64,000 nt of DNA, from NCBI GenBank assembly GCA_012295275.1, contig CM022673.1, positions 29,893,136-29,957,135 of the forward strand, given 5' to 3'. Under the pieces are notes generated by a model that saw nothing but the letters and a program-made list of their open reading frames with translations, was not told the DNA's origin and ran no database searches. The DNA is from Chrysomallon squamiferum. Taxonomy: Eukaryota; Mollusca; Gastropoda; Neomphalida; Peltospiridae. This document shows positions 1-18,723 of the stretch, piece after piece. The number at the start of each line of letters is the position of its first letter. Positions within the stretch are counted from its first letter, which is position 1. A program made the translations under genes and the position numbers.

Positions 1-668
1 TGTCATCTCAACTACAATTATGTAATAAGATGGTATGTAAGAATACAGAACTGTATTTTATAAATTACCAAAACATTTGTGTGTGTGTGTGTGTGTTTAA
101 AAATGTCTCTGGTTGTGCCATAAGTGTACTTTTAATTTTCACAACATTCTTATCTATAAGTTTCTTAAACTGTTGGAGTTCTAGTTAAATCCAAGGAAAT
201 AAATGTAAGTCGAGGACCAATGTACGTAATTCATGGGAAAGTATTGATATATTGAGTGAAATGCAAATAACTTTAAAAAAAATGGCATAATCACTTGGAA
301 ATGTGCCACCATAGCTTGTGGGCTCTGGCATCAACCAGTCTAGCTTTGCTTGCTTTTTATAGACAACACTGATGGGGAAATAAACAGCATGTAATATGTA
401 TCCATGTTTACTTGGTTGTATAGTAGCTGATAGTATTTTTTGTAGAGGTAAAAATCATGCCTTCAGTGCTATGCTGATATTTACAATGAGAATGCCCCAG
501 ATTTGCTCTGAAAGCATTTTCTGTATCCACAGACAGAGGTGACTTTCACCTTTCTCTGCTCCCATTGATTTGGATTGTTTTTTAATACACTAATTGTCAT
601 CTCTGTTAATGTTTGTAGACTTGTCTTTGAAAAAAATGATGTTGGCAAATCAGATCTTTTTAATTTAG

Positions 669-725
669 CAGGCTACACCACAGTGGACAACAGCAGCTGC
701 TAACCAATGGAGATGGGCAACTCAG
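669..725 (+). CDS. boll: boule-like exon A
   Basis: A 57-nt exon of 19 codons, phase 0 to 0. The acceptor reads TTTAGCAG, a tandem NAGNAG site, so the exon may start at 669 (with CAG, Gln) or 672 (without it). The donor is CAG|GTAAG. I identified no exon in 1-668: that stretch holds a (GT)n run near 78-97 and otherwise looks intronic. Confidence 0.65.
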
Positions 726-2348
726 GTAAGACATTTTTAATTTTTGGCTATTGGATGAAAGTTTTTGCAAAGAGGTTTTTTTTTTTTTTTTTTCTGACAT
801 TAAAGAAGATGGCAGTGAAAACTGCTGTTACGGTTATTACCACATTAAAGAATTTAAATGTGTTGATTGAAAATGTTTCCAAATAGTACACTTAGAAATA
901 AGTCAGTTGTTAAATGTTTAAAAAGAAAACACTTCTTATTATTACTGTCATTTTCATTGATTATTCTGTTTTCAATTGAAGAGTCCAGGCCAGCCAGCCT
1001 ATGGTGGAAGTCCTGGCTATATCTATGCGACAGTTCCAACAACACCAGAGGTGATGTATGCACAGCCACCTCCTCATGCCTACCAGCCTGCTGATATGAG
1101 TGATGCATCTCTTGTTGAAGGAGGTACAGTTGAGGTAATTCCTGGCCATTATGCTTTGTGAATGAGGGCATTTATTTTAAAACCAAATGTCTCGCTCTCA
1201 AATGATTGTCGAACATTGTCTCCATTTTATGTTAAATGTTGTGAAGTATAAATAAATTTCTATGACTTTCATATTTTCTGCAAGGAACTAAAATATTTAT
1301 ATATATTTCCAAGGGAGCTTAGAAAGATGTATATTTTGTTCAAAAATGTTTTAAAAAGTACTGATATTATTTTTAATATCAATTGTCTTTCACGACTCTT
1401 CATTAAAAATAAATAAGTAAAAAAATGAAATAGTTAATGTTCATGCAAAACAAATTACAAACTGTTCATGTAAATGAAAAATGTATTTGATTTCATAAAA
1501 TTGAATATATATGAGGATCATAGAAGCATAAATATTGTTACTTATAGCTGTTAAGATATTTAATATGTATATTTTGTTTTATCGTTAAGACTCTACTCAA
1601 AGAAGAATCCCATATTTTAAGGAATATTATGCTTGTGCCTTGATATGTTTTTACATTTATTAAATCTTACATACTAACTTGTAAGTGCTTTAAGGTCTAA
1701 TGTTGTGTGCCCATACCTGTGAGCAGTTTGCTGCTGTTGAAATTCTTAAAAGCATGTTATTTCTGTCAGATTTTTAACATGTAAATTTCTTAAATTAAAC
1801 CTGCTTGTAATGTTCAGATGAGTCCAATTGTTTAGTTTGCAGTGACAAACTTACTGCAGCAATGTTTTGCTCAATCTTACTTTAGCACAACTAGGTCCAC
1901 TATTTTCCACCCTAGCTTGTGGTTTAGTACATAAAAATCAAGTTTACCCTACCTTGACAGAGAATATTTCTTAACTGAAAATTGCAGGGGGTAATGTTTT
2001 CAGTTGTAATTTTCTTATGTTGGATTTTAAAGATTGCTTTATGTGGGAAAGCGACTTGCTCATAAGTATGGGCTCTAAAACATTTATTATTTTCAGTGCA
2101 TATATTTTGAACATTTTATTTAATGGCATGGAATTGATTGGAATAAACCCAGCTAAAGACAGGTTATGAAAGAAATGTTGGTTTTTTTTCTTTTTTTTTT
2201 TTCATTTTTCATTTTTTTTTTTTTTGTTCTTAAATGCATGTTTGGCTAGGAGTGTGTAATTTTGAAAAGTCCTATTTTAGTTTATTAATCTCATGGATTA
2301 TTGAGATTTCAAGCTATTCAGAATTTAAAAGTATATGATATTTTATAT

Positions 2349-2383
<35 letters not shown>

Positions 2384-2869
2384 TTTCACTACAGATGTAA
2401 TTGTTAGTTTGCATGCATTAAGTTTCAAAAGGCAAAATTTCGAATTTCTCTGGTGGGTTTATTCCAATGAAGAAATTATTTAGAATGGTCCCAGAAAAAA
2501 GGACTAAAATGTGAAACAAAATCCCAATTTTTTCAGGGCAATGTCATCCCAGTGGAGCAATCTTTGGCCAATCGCATGCATGTTTCTGATGCTAACAGTT
2601 ACAGCTGTGAACAGCCCCCTGTGATTTCTATAAACACTCCTTCTCCAAATACAACCAGCACTGTAGCTAATTTGAAGAAACATGTTGCAATTACCAGACG
2701 ATCATACAGCAGTCCCACTATTTTTGTTAAGCATGGCCACAAAGTTCAAAGGGTTATGGTTGCAAATAAATCTCCAACCAATGTATATGGTCTGCAAGAG
2801 GGTGGGGACTATCATGATGGTGTTATCAAAGCACCACATCTTAATACTCAGTCTAACATGTTTAACTGA
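669..2869 (+). CDS. boll: boule-like (DAZ family) RNA-binding protein, C-terminal part (3 exons)
   Basis: Three exons (669-725, 982-1134, 2537-2869) join in phase 0 to give about 180 codons ending in TGA. The product starts QATPQWTTAAANQWRWATQ, continues through a stretch rich in Gly, Pro and Tyr (GGSPGYIYATVPTTPEVMYA), and ends in a basic and polar tail. The spacing QAT..Q..QW.W, then a Tyr-rich run, EVMY and YQP resembles the region after the DAZ repeat in Boule proteins (vertebrate BOLL has a similar QW.W...EVIYQP order). Boule proteins bind mRNA through one RRM and promote translation in meiotic germ cells. The RRM is not in the window, so the name rests on C-terminal similarity only. It could be another Tyr/Pro-rich RNA-binding protein. 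The gene faces the dynein gene tail to tail. Confidence 0.6.
982..1134 (+). CDS. boll: boule-like exon B
   Basis: A 153-nt exon of 51 codons, phase 0 to 0, with acceptor TTGAAG and donor GAG|GTAATT. It encodes the Gly/Pro/Tyr-rich segment with TTPEVMY and HAYQPADM. If the donor is not used, the frame runs on for only 8 codons to a TGA at 1159-1161. Retention would therefore give a short alternative C-terminus. The following intron (1135-2536) holds a (TTTA)n run at 2346-2387 and no other recognisable feature. Confidence 0.65.
2346..2387. repeat. (TTTA)n microsatellite
   Basis: About ten tandem TTTA units in the last boule-like intron. Confidence 0.95.
2537..2869 (+). CDS. boll: boule-like terminal coding exon C
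   Basis: A 333-nt exon with acceptor TTTTTTCAG that continues in phase 0 from exon B: 110 codons and a TGA stop. The tail is polar and basic (KKHVAITRRSYSSPTIFVKH) and ends in SNMFN. I do not recognise a domain in it. Confidence 0.65.
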   Translation, partial: GNVIPVEQSLANRMHVSDANSYSCEQPPVISINTPSPNTTSTVANLKKHVAITRRSYSSPTIFVKHGHKVQRVMVANKSPTNVYGLQEGGDYHDGVIKAPHLNTQSNMFN

Positions 2870-7400
<4,531 letters not shown>

Positions 7401-7421
<21 letters not shown>

Positions 7422-7448
7422 TAACAAATGCTTGTCAAATCATTTATT
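7401..7448. terminator. candidate overlapping polyadenylation signals of the convergent genes
   Basis: AATAAA on the + strand at 7416-7421 lies between two - strand AATAAA hexamers (TTTATT at 7401-7406 and 7443-7448). Another - strand candidate is at 7740-7745, closer to the dynein stop. The region is so AT-rich that chance hexamers are expected, so this is only a plausible place for both transcripts to end. Confidence 0.3.
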
Positions 7449-8309
7449 TTCAATTAAAAATAGAAATACAGTAGTACAAAAGAATCAGTCTGAACAAAAA
7501 AAACAGCACAGAAGTTTGACAAATATAAAGTATATGTATAGAAGAGGTAAAATATCACAGTATTATCAGCATTTCAAATAAATCATCTGAGTACACACTA
7601 AACTTTATGATTATTACTTTGAAAGTTGATTGCACAATTCAGTGCAAAGACAGGCAAAGCAATATTCCTTTCCACAGTGCTTTTTCAGAAATTGGTAAAT
7701 CATCCGATTGTTTTCAGTGAAGCCAACAATTAAACTATATTTATTTGTATTTTTTCAACTGTCACTGACAATAAAAAAGGTCATGTTGGTTTAAAAAAAA
7801 GAAAAGAAAAAAAAGTATAACATGATTATCATTAAAATTCATTTTCAAGTTTAAATTGCATGGATTAAAGTATGGAAAACGATTTTGACATTGGTATATA
7901 TAACTGAAAATGTTCAATACTGATAAATATCACAGCATTCAGAAAGGCAAAAACAGTCAAACAATTAATAATAATGTTTTGACAAATTAATAACTAGTTC
8001 GTATTTTGGTTCTTTATCTATTTGCAATAGTGATACAACAATTATCTGTTTGAAACATTACATATTTAATTTACAAATGTATCAGGAATACTTTTCATGA
8101 AATATTTCTAGATACCGGCTTTTGTATAGTACAGGATTTCAATCTCATGATCAGAACAACCAAGCTGGTCTTAACATTTTCATTTAGTTTCAAAATTGTC
8201 TTCATGTATTACTAAATTAGTTTTTGAAAATTCGCTTGCACAAAATAAAAATTTTCAATGCATTAATCGTGCACATAAAACCATACAGTAAATATATGAA
8301 AATCCGAAC
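7449..8309 (-). other. probable 3' UTR of the dynein gene
   Basis: This is the stretch between the dynein stop codon at 8310-8312 and the candidate polyadenylation signals. It is AT-rich but less repetitive than the neighbouring intron, with no coding frame. Confidence 0.4.
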
Positions 8310-8675
8310 TTAAGTGTATGTAGTACATTCTTCATTGGGCAGCCTTGTAGAAAGAAACACTCGTTTCTCAATCCATATCTGAACATCAAACTCAACTTGT
8401 AGAGGCAGTTTTTGCACAATGTTTTTGTCAGCATGAAGTTCAGGTTCTGTTGAACAGTAAAGAGGACAGTCAAAGGTTTTACATTCTACATCGGTATCTG
8501 ACTTGTCTGTTTCCACTGGTTTCAGCCATACTGGAGGCAGTTTGTGAGAACTTCCAGTGTTTGGCAACTGCTCAACAAGCACAGATTGTGTGCTGTCCCA
8601 TGAGGCATTGTTCAAGCTCAGACATGTAACCAGTACTCCAGTAGGGACAACACCGCTTATACTATTTGGTAGGAC
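8310..8675 (-). CDS. DNHD1: dynein exon 56, C-terminus and stop
   Basis: 366 nt including the TAA stop; phase 0. VVPTGVLVTCLSLNNASWDS matches the DG.YV.GL.LEGA.WD motif, and FDCPLYCSTEPE with VQIWIEKRVFLSTRL matches Y.CP.Y.T...and W..RGVALL. The protein ends EECTTYT. Confidence 0.96.
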   Translation of the reverse strand, partial: VLPNSISGVVPTGVLVTCLSLNNASWDSTQSVLVEQLPNTGSSHKLPPVWLKPVETDKSDTDVECKTFDCPLYCSTEPELHADKNIVQKLPLQVEFDVQIWIEKRVFLSTRLPNEECTTYT

Positions 8676-9873
8676 CTATGAAAGAAAAAAAAGAAGTAAA
8701 TAAATATATGTTAAAAACAGATTTGCAGATTTTTGTATTAACTGATAAAAGTTGTTAGAGCATATGCTGAACAACAACTTGTTTTATATAAATATATTAA
8801 TAAACAAGACTAGCTATAAAAATGCCAAAATATCTTGACTTAGGAAGTTGGTATAATAGTGGTGTTTTGAAAAACTACCTAACCATATGAGTACAACTTA
8901 AATATTTTATATTTGTGAATAATGACAGCTACAAAAACAAAACTGAATTAAGAAAAAAAAAAAAAAAAATTTTTTTTCTGAAATGTCATTACTATCCCCC
9001 AAAATCAATCCTACCTATTTTTGCATACTTTTTAATTACTTCAGTGCATTAAAGATAATATCAGAATATACAGAAGATGCTAAACTAAATTTAAAACTGA
9101 TGCTGTTGCAAGAGTTGTCATCTACATAGAGTCCACTTAGAAAAAAGGTACAATATTAGTTCACAACTTTTAAATCAAAAATTGAAAAAAAAAAAAAAGT
9201 GATAATAAAAAGCAGTACTGATTTGCAAAATAATCTGTTTGGGCAAAACATCCATGTAATCTCTATTCAATTAATAGAAAGCTTGTACAAAAAAAAGTAA
9301 AATCTTATCCATAATCTACACAAAATGGTAACCTGGGCCTTGCAGCATTTTTTTGAAATGGCACTCGGATGAAAGTTGGGGTAATTTAAGCTAAGCACAG
9401 TTTTGGAAAACAAATCTGTCAGACAACTCATCAACATTATTTGCTCATCCATGTTACAATCTGACAGCAGGTGCTTTTCATATATATCTGGCATAAAAGA
9501 TTTTTTTTTTTTTTTCACTCTCCTAGGTCTAAAAATGGAACTGCAACTGAGTCTGAAGAACCACATGTCTGAAAAGGTTATTTGGAAAACATAAGTTGCA
9601 TAGAAAGCAGTCCATGAGGTGATTTAAGATAATTCTAAGAGGTGTGAAATTCAAACATACTGTCATGGGCAATTCCGGTGCAAAGGTTAGTATGTAGGCA
9701 AGTTTGGTAATTGTGGGTCAGCACTGTAATTTTTAATTTGCAATAGCACAATAACAGTCATAACAACAAAAAAGAAAAAAACAAAAAACAAGTAATATAT
9801 ATATAAAACTAAAAATAAAAGTATTGTATTAATACAATTACTGATATTGCAAGCATTAAGTGTATGTTTGTAT

Positions 9874-9905
<32 letters not shown>

Positions 9906-11053
9906 TGTCTCTGTGTTTATGTGTATATTTGTATGCTTGTGTGGTTTTACATATGCATCTACACGTTTTTATATCTGTGAAGATTATTGTATCAGAAAAG
10001 ATACAAAACTGAAAAAAAATGTAAGTTTATTTTAGTATCTATCTACTTGAGGAAAAAGAAAAAGAAAAACTATTTGTTTAACAGCACATTGTTCTGGTCA
10101 GCTGTATTCTTATCATGGCATTTACCAAAGGATAGAAGACAGAGAAAAAATAATTAAAATGGAAAAGAAAACTACATTTATAAGTAAACATTAACAAACT
10201 TTTAATAATGTAAACAATCAATAAAAGAAGTCTTCAACTAAATGTATCACTTTGGGAAGAGGTAATCAACTTTTAGTTTCTGAAACAAACATGGACTTGA
10301 AGTAATGGAAGCCAAATGTTACCAAGGGCATTTAATTAGGAACTCAGCTGATGGACTTATTTGTGCCAAGCTGTGGCTTTCAGTAATGTATTGTTATGTG
10401 GATGTACACATGCCACAGAGAGTCCTAATTACACAAACATGTAACAAGTACAAAGCAATTTATATATTGTTGAGGAATTCATACTTCTACTAACTAATAA
10501 TAATGATTTGTTTGGTTATCTGAAAGAGTGAAAAACATGTTGATACATAGAGAAAATAGTGAGAGTGGTATATAAAACAATGAAAAGGAGAAAATAAGAG
10601 GAAAAGAGAGAGAGAAAAATAAAGAACAGACAGACAAACAGAGTATGTTTTGCCTCACTACCACTTTGATGTTTGCCCTCAGTAGTATGTATTTTGTATA
10701 CAGCACAAACCAGTTCCTTCTGGTGATGACTTGAAGGTCCACAGCTGTTACATGTGTCTTCAGTGAGTAAATAAAAATTCAATTAAGTATCCTCAGTGGC
10801 ATAAAGTAGCAGCAGTGAAGGCTTTCTTATCTTGAGAAGTAGAGTGAGTTAATTACTTCTGGTTTGAACATGGGTGTAGAGATGATACTGTGTTAGATAT
10901 ATAGGAAATAAAGATACTGATTTATTGTATAATCCTTTGGAGTGTGTCAGTGTAATGAGATACAATTTTGTAAATTATTTTTTTTATGTTGGCTTTATAG
11001 CTACCATATTTAATTGATTTTAGATGTGTATACATAAAAGAAACATATATTTG

Positions 11054-11085
<32 letters not shown>

Positions 11086-14000
11086 CTACTATTATATGTA
11101 TTCAAACCTCCACAAATACACACCCTCTGTACTTTTTGTGTATGAATCTCATACAAACAGATGGTATATATATATTCTAATACATAAAACACATACACAT
11201 ATGGATAGTATATACATAACACATATACTCTGACATTACATACAAAGGATTTTTTCTGGAACATCAAGAAACACATGAAATGGCATCATAAAAGAAAATA
11301 TCATTAAATCTGAAACTAAACATAAATTTCAAAATGTTTTTTTAACAATGATAGTAACTATCTAAATAAACTAACAATGTCATTTTGCATATTATTTACA
11401 GAAGTACCAGCAACATAAAGATCAATTGTTAAAATACTGTTCCCATTGTTTAGCATTTAGTGTAATAATTCTTTATTTCTGTTTGACATAACTTTCAGTA
11501 AAACTAGAGACATTGACAAATACACATACAGTAATAAGAGTTATTTCCCACAAAATATCTATATCAAGACATTCACCTTTCACTTTAATGTAATATGTAA
11601 CATGGATGAAACAACACAGCTGTAAAAGGCAAATGTTACACACTTCCGTATCACTTGATGTGAGGTGAATAATAATAAAAAAAAAAATATATATATATAT
11701 ATATAAAGTGGGAACAAAAAAACCCAACAAAAAATCAGGAAACTAAAACTTTTGTGTTAATGATAATTTGTTGCTTTTCAGTATTTTTTTTGCAATACCT
11801 CAAGGAATTTGGCCAGATGCCTGATTGGTTTTACGGGGAAAATCAACACCAACTTTGTAGCTGAAGTATCACCCTGCGATTTCTTGTAGTAGGCTAGCTG
11901 CCAGACTGTGTGCATTTGTGTATGTTGGAAATATTAGGTATGTGTCTGTGTGTATGTGTTAAGATTTTAGCATGTATTAATGTGATGTGTCTGTGTGTGT
12001 TAGAGATGTTAGTGTTGTACATAGTTTTTACAGACATTAGTATGTATGTGTATGTGTGACAGATTCAAACTAGCAGTGTTGACAGATTCATAATGGAAAA
12101 ACATCAAGAGGAAAATGTGTTATTGTAATGTTTGAATCATATAAAAGTATTTTAAAGATAAAAGTCAGCTTCTGAAAGATGTATTTGGTATCCCTTGTAG
12201 ACCCTTAAACATAACTGTTTTATATCCTCTTCGTTCTATTTTGACCTCCCTCAAGGAAAGAATAAAACCTCAAAATATATATAAACAAATAATATAAATT
12301 TTAAAAATTACCTGGACCCAAACTCATTAATTATTTAAAAAATAAAATTAAAAGAAAGATAATAAAAATAAATAAATATAAGTTAAACTAAATATGCAAG
12401 AAAAAAAGAAAACATTACTAATAATACTATTAAAATATTAAATTCAGAAGAATACATTTAAGAAGTATTTAACACATGAAATCATTAGTGTTTTTTCTTG
12501 CAAGTAAATTTTTAAAATATAAAATAAATCTTTATATAACAAAATTCTGCATAAAATCTGTATTCGACTGAACTATTTCTGTACTGTTGTTTTTATTTTT
12601 TCTATTAATCATTTAACTCACATGGGTGGGTAGTGGGTCAATGCTTACATAAGACATGATGGGTTATAAGATCAATACTCTTAAGCATGCTCACTAGGCT
12701 ACTTCCTGCTCCAGTCAGTGCCCCCTGACTGGTGTATCTCAGGTCAAGCAAGTGTTTTCTACCCACAGATACATATAAAACAACCATTCACTTGGAGTGG
12801 CAGCAGCAGGTTTCAAATTATAATTCTAATTTTTTTACACCTGATTTACAGTTCCAACCAACATTTTGCAATAAATATTTTCAGAAAACACCTCCTGATA
12901 CCTTATATTATTAGTGCCTAATTTATTGCATAAAATCCACATTTAGTTATATACATGTACACAATTATATATTTGCTGATCTTTTTTTCTTTTTGTCTTT
13001 CATTAACAAAAGCAAATGTGTATGCATTAGCTTGCAGAATCATGCATTTAGTGCCAAAACCTGCAACTTTACCTATTAATCATAAACACACATGCATGTA
13101 ACAAAATACCTTTACTCTACAAACTGGGTTAATGAACTATAGACATGATATTAAAATAATAACTATTAAAAAAAATTGTGTTATTAAATAGAAACATGAT
13201 TTCACATAACAGTATTTTCTCTAAATATCATTTGCGTTTTTTGGTTTCTTTCATTTTTTTTTTTCTTTTTTTTTTTTGCCATTGTTAATGAGCATGATAT
13301 TACAGATATACTTCTTTGCCAGTAATAGCATATATATTTCACATATGATGAGGTTTCCAGCATGCATGAATGAACATTTGTTTAATAATATTTTGGTACA
13401 TTTCTTTAGTGTCAATTATCCGACTTTTTTAAATATATAATTCTGTAACAGAAACTAGTGGGTTACTTTTAACATGCTGTCTTTTGTGAAAGAATAACCT
13501 TGTTATTTATGGGTTATTTATAACAGAAGCAAGTAAATTTTACATACTTCTTCACACAGACACTGAAAAACCACTGCCTTTCATAAGTGACACTGGTTTA
13601 ACTGAATAATCCTGTGTTGACAAATCAGATCTCATGCAAGCATTCTGACTGCTTTGTCTCAAACAAGATCATATACAGACTTTGAATAAACTTATTTTTA
13701 AACTTTTTACTTTTTGGCTTGCATGAAATAGCATACTCTGTTATTATGATTCAGACAAAATATCTAATTTATGCTACAAGCATGTGTAAAAGGATAATAA
13801 AACAAATTGTATAGTGTACTGGATCAATTAACCATTAGATTACAGTGTGCAGACACTGCAGCTTAATATTTTCATCTGCACAGTTATAAAGTTTTTAAGC
13901 AACAAATATTTTCTGTTTCAGAAGTCTCTTGAAATCTGCCTGGATCTATGATGCGTAATTTAAATAGTACATGCTAAAAGAAATTAACCAAAAATTGTGC

Positions 14001-17000
14001 CTTTCCTCAAGTCAGAAGCACATAACTTGTCTCTGATTCAGTTGCATAAATTACTCTGGTTATAATCAATATTATTCATATGTCTTGTAATAAGTAAGAA
14101 AAATGGACAAAGGGCTTCTTACTAAAACTAGATTAATTCTTCAGTATGATTCCCAATGCTATTTAAATATATTTTATATATTCCAAATGGTACATTTGTT
14201 TGTCAGTAGCATCAAATTTTTATTATTAATAAGGAGGCATGGAAGCAGTTGTTATACAGAAATGTAATATAAAATGAAATATATTAAGGAAACAATAATA
14301 AAAAAAATAAGAAAAGAAATTGTCATTTCAAAATTGCTGTATCCTTACACAATTAGGGAATTATTTATAATTCTGTTTAGTGAAATGATGTCAATGTCAA
14401 ATGTCAGCCTAGATGCATCTTCATAATCTGGTGATGTTATCATCATATTCTATTATTAGCAAAGATTGATGTCTGATACAGTAAAACAGTCTCACAGAAT
14501 ATATCTGCTATCTATGTCTACGCTTTAAACTGAAAACACAGAAGTGTACCACTAAATATACAGTACATCTAAATCCATTAAACAATACACTGCATCATGT
14601 GTTTGTGTAAAAAACAACTACTTAACCTGCTTTGCTATGACAACATAAGCATGGAATGCTTCAGTAAGAGTTTTTTTTAATAATTCAGATGAACAAAAAG
14701 TACCACATGCAGTTTTCACATACACACTTCACATCTGGAAATAATTATTTCAGTGGTTTCATCATCAGTTTTGGTGAACTTAATTTTTTATATTTACTTT
14801 GAAAAAAACCAGTTACATATATAATTAGATTCTTTCATTAATTGCTACCTATTACACAGTTTGATATAAAGATTTTACCACTTTCTTCCAAGGAGGCCAT
14901 TAATTTTGCTTTATAATGCAAATCACATCTTTGTACCTCAGTGTGTGGATCCAAGGATTTTCTGTGTAGACATACAATTACTGACAGGTATCTACTCCTG
15001 CCTAAGATTTTCACTGGATATGATGAAACTACCTGATGGACTTTGTCTTGGAGACTTGACCAGTGGGAAGTGTGACACTGTTATTCACTGACTACAAGGA
15101 AACAGGTATTTGCAGTGGGGAATGACCGTTTTCTCTTAACTCACTTTGCACACATCCATAAAGTTATTTAAAGATTGGGACCAATTTAAAAAGACTAAAA
15201 TACTGTAAGTAAATGTTACAAAAAAAAAAAAGAGAAATAAAAAGAAAAAAAGAAGAAGAAAAAAAAGAAGCAGCAGCATTTAATCAATTTTTGTTGACTA
15301 CAAACATCATTTAGTTCAATCCTTTCATTAAAATATTGCCTTTTCTCTTCTGTAAATTAAATTTGTCTTATGCAGATTGAAGAAAATATTGTAAAATGCA
15401 TTTACTCATTTTTGTATGAGGCGGGAATAAGCAAAGAAAAGAAAAATGAAATGAAGAAGAGATGATGGGGAAAAATAAAAATCAGATGATCCTAATATAT
15501 ATTTACAAAATAATATATAAAGTGAAGAAATATGTAAGAACAAATAAGTTGAATGAAAATTAAGGAAGACAGTTTTTGTCGGTTACAACAGTGTGTTACT
15601 ATTTGTATTACTCATTGTGTTTAACTGTGTATTAACTTCTTAAAGTTAGTTGAAAACAAATTCCTTGCATATTTTGTTAAGTACCCGCTGAACTAAATAT
15701 AAAGCTATAATAAATAAAAAAAAAAAAAATAAAACATAATGAAAAAAAAAATAATAATAATAATAATAATGAAATAATAATAAAAACAAGAACGAGAAGA
15801 ACTATAACAATAAATTAAATGAAAAAAAAAACAAAAAAAACATTGACAGTGCACAAAAGCCAGCACAACAAAAAACAAGGATGAAGAAGTAAGAATGGGT
15901 AAAATGAGAAAATATATTGTACTAGTATTTTGGATATTAATTTTATTCTTCTTCTTCTTATTATTATTTTTATCTAGGTTATATTCCACCACACTCACAC
16001 CATTAATATGCACATACTTCTTTTCTTAAAATAAAATGTTAATATTTACACAACTGTGATACTCAAACACAGATACAAGTACAGGACAATCAAATAAACA
16101 TAAAAATAAACAGCTACTGTTGCCATTTACACAGTGTCATAGTAGGCAGTGAAGTGACCTACAGTGATGTATTGAGTGATTCACGGCTCACCCTGCAACA
16201 TCCCACAAAGCATGAAACGACTTGTTTGGACACATCTTCAGCCAGTAATGCATCCAAATTGGTATACACCAGTAAACCCTGGCTCTAATTGCAGAAAGAT
16301 GTGGAATGCCAAGGTAAAGGAGAAATGCTGAACGCGTGCAAGGGTTGTTCCAGTATTCAAGAGAGATGGGGTAAAGAGATACTTTAGTGACAGATTTTAA
16401 AATAAAAATGAAAACTAAATCTTTTTTCTCTACCTTTTGAATTAAGATTCATTAAGATTCATTACAAAGAAAAAAATGAAAGAAAGAAGATACAAAAGAC
16501 TATAAAGCACCATGGTAGCAGATTACAAATAATCCACAAATATGTAATATGTAATATAGACATATATAGATATATCCATAAATATTACACACATGCATCC
16601 ATATATACAAATATACATGCATATATATATAGCAATACAGATGCATACTTATTGATATACATATATATACAAAACATATTTACATACACACATACATACA
16701 AACACACTTATATTTAAATACACATACACACACACTTATATTTAAATACACATAAACACACATATTTAAATACACATACAAACACACTTATATTTAAATA
16801 CACATACAAACATGCTTATATTTAAATACACATCCAAACATACACACAGATCCATAGATATATAAAAATTTGCTGACATCAACATATATGTTCACACAGA
16901 TGCATACTCATAATACATATGAATACATACATATACATTTTCCACTTTATTTATTCCTTCCTGCTGAACTGACTGTATTTTAGAACTGCCCTAGAAAGCA

Positions 17001-18670
17001 GAAACAGAACTAATAGGTTTCTGTGATAATGCAGATAACCAGAGGTAGTCAGTCAGAATAGAAAAAAGCAAATAAAAAAAAATAAAAAAATAAAAACTCA
17101 GGGAAGTAAAAGTAGGGAATGAAGATTACCATGCTGAAGAAAACCTAATTGTTTTAACATGGGGCTGATAATGGAGATATCCAGTGAACAAGAGGAATAT
17201 AAACATAAAGAAAGAGAGAGAGGAAAAAATAATAAAGTAAATACAAGAAAAAATAAGAAAGGTAAGGTCAAGGTTGTAAGAAATTGAATGCAAAGTGAAG
17301 ACAACACACCTGTTATTTTGAAAGATAAATAGACATTTTTCTTTTCTTTCTTTCTGTATTTTTTTTATTTTTTTAAAGATAATTATTTTCCAAAATAAAT
17401 ATATAAATAAATAAAAATAATTAACATTTCAACCAAAGCAAAAACAAAAACGAAAAAAAAAAAAAAAAATTAATAAATAAATTAAAAAATTACCTTGGAA
17501 AAGGTAAAGTGATTAGATTAATTAAAAGAAAACATTCATACATAATAAAATAGAAAAAGAATTGTTATAAAAGATTAAATAATTATAGCTTTAAATTTTG
17601 TGTGGGTGTCAGTTTTTTCATGACTAGTCACAGAGAAAAACGTCAAAAGAGACAAAGAAACAAAATGGAAGTAATAACACCACCATACACACTAAAAAAA
17701 AAAAAAAAAAAAAAAAAAAAATAAAAATAAATAAAATAAATAAATAAATAAATAAATAATAAGAAGAAAAAAACAAGAAAACAGCCACCCCAAATAATAA
17801 CAACATTAAGAAGGAACAATAAAAAGAGATAAAATAAATGATGCCAAAAAATCTTAAGATAAAAAAAAAAGAAATTTTGGTGTGTTTGTAAGACACTGAT
17901 AAAAGATTTCAAATGAGAGGATAAAAAATAGTTTGTGTGTATTATGTAAGCCATTTGTTTTGATTAATGAAATAAAGACCACTTTATATCCATCTTTAGA
18001 TATAAATAAAGACAATGAATAACAAAATGAGAAAAATAAACAAAGTAAGACTTAGACACAATCAGAGAATGACAGTGGAATTCTGAAATGAAGCCACAAA
18101 GAAGGATGAAAGAGAGATATAGAAAAGAATATTTTTGAAAAGAATCAGAAATAAAATAGTGAGAGAGAGAGAAATTAAATAATAGATGAAGAAAGTGTTA
18201 CAGCAAGACAGACACAGAGACAGAAATGAGACAAGAGAGAAGAAAGAAAGAAAGAGAGAAGAAAGAAAGAGAGAGAGAGAAGACCCCCCAAAAATTAAAT
18301 ACATTTTTTTTTTTATTGAATGATATTCCTTTTTTAGCTAGATTTGGAATTTCTGATTAATGTAAACATTCTTGATGTCTGAAATTTAGAAACACAGTTT
18401 TATACTTTATTTTAGTTTCCCATTTTCACAAGCACATTCCTGATTTTGGCAACAATGCTTATACTAACAATTACAACCAACTTTCGAAGTGTAACATTTC
18501 ACTTTTGTTGGCATGGTGAACACAAACTCAGTCTTTTCAGAATAATGAAACAAGACTCAGTCTATGTAGTAATAAGGCAAAAAATAAATAGTGTTTTGGT
18601 AGGTGCTATCCATCAGCAAGGTCTGTTTTTTTTTGTTTTTTTTTCATTTGTATTAGAAACAATTGGTCAG

Positions 18671-18723
<53 letters not shown>

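Noticed and set aside
1-668. Upstream boule-like exons
   Set aside because: No open segment with acceptor, donor and matching phase, and no RRM sequence, could be found.
17624-17954. Phe/Leu/Tyr-rich membrane-protein-like open frames
   Set aside because: They are translations of A-rich and AAAT repeat tracts read on the - strand. No splice context or family resemblance.
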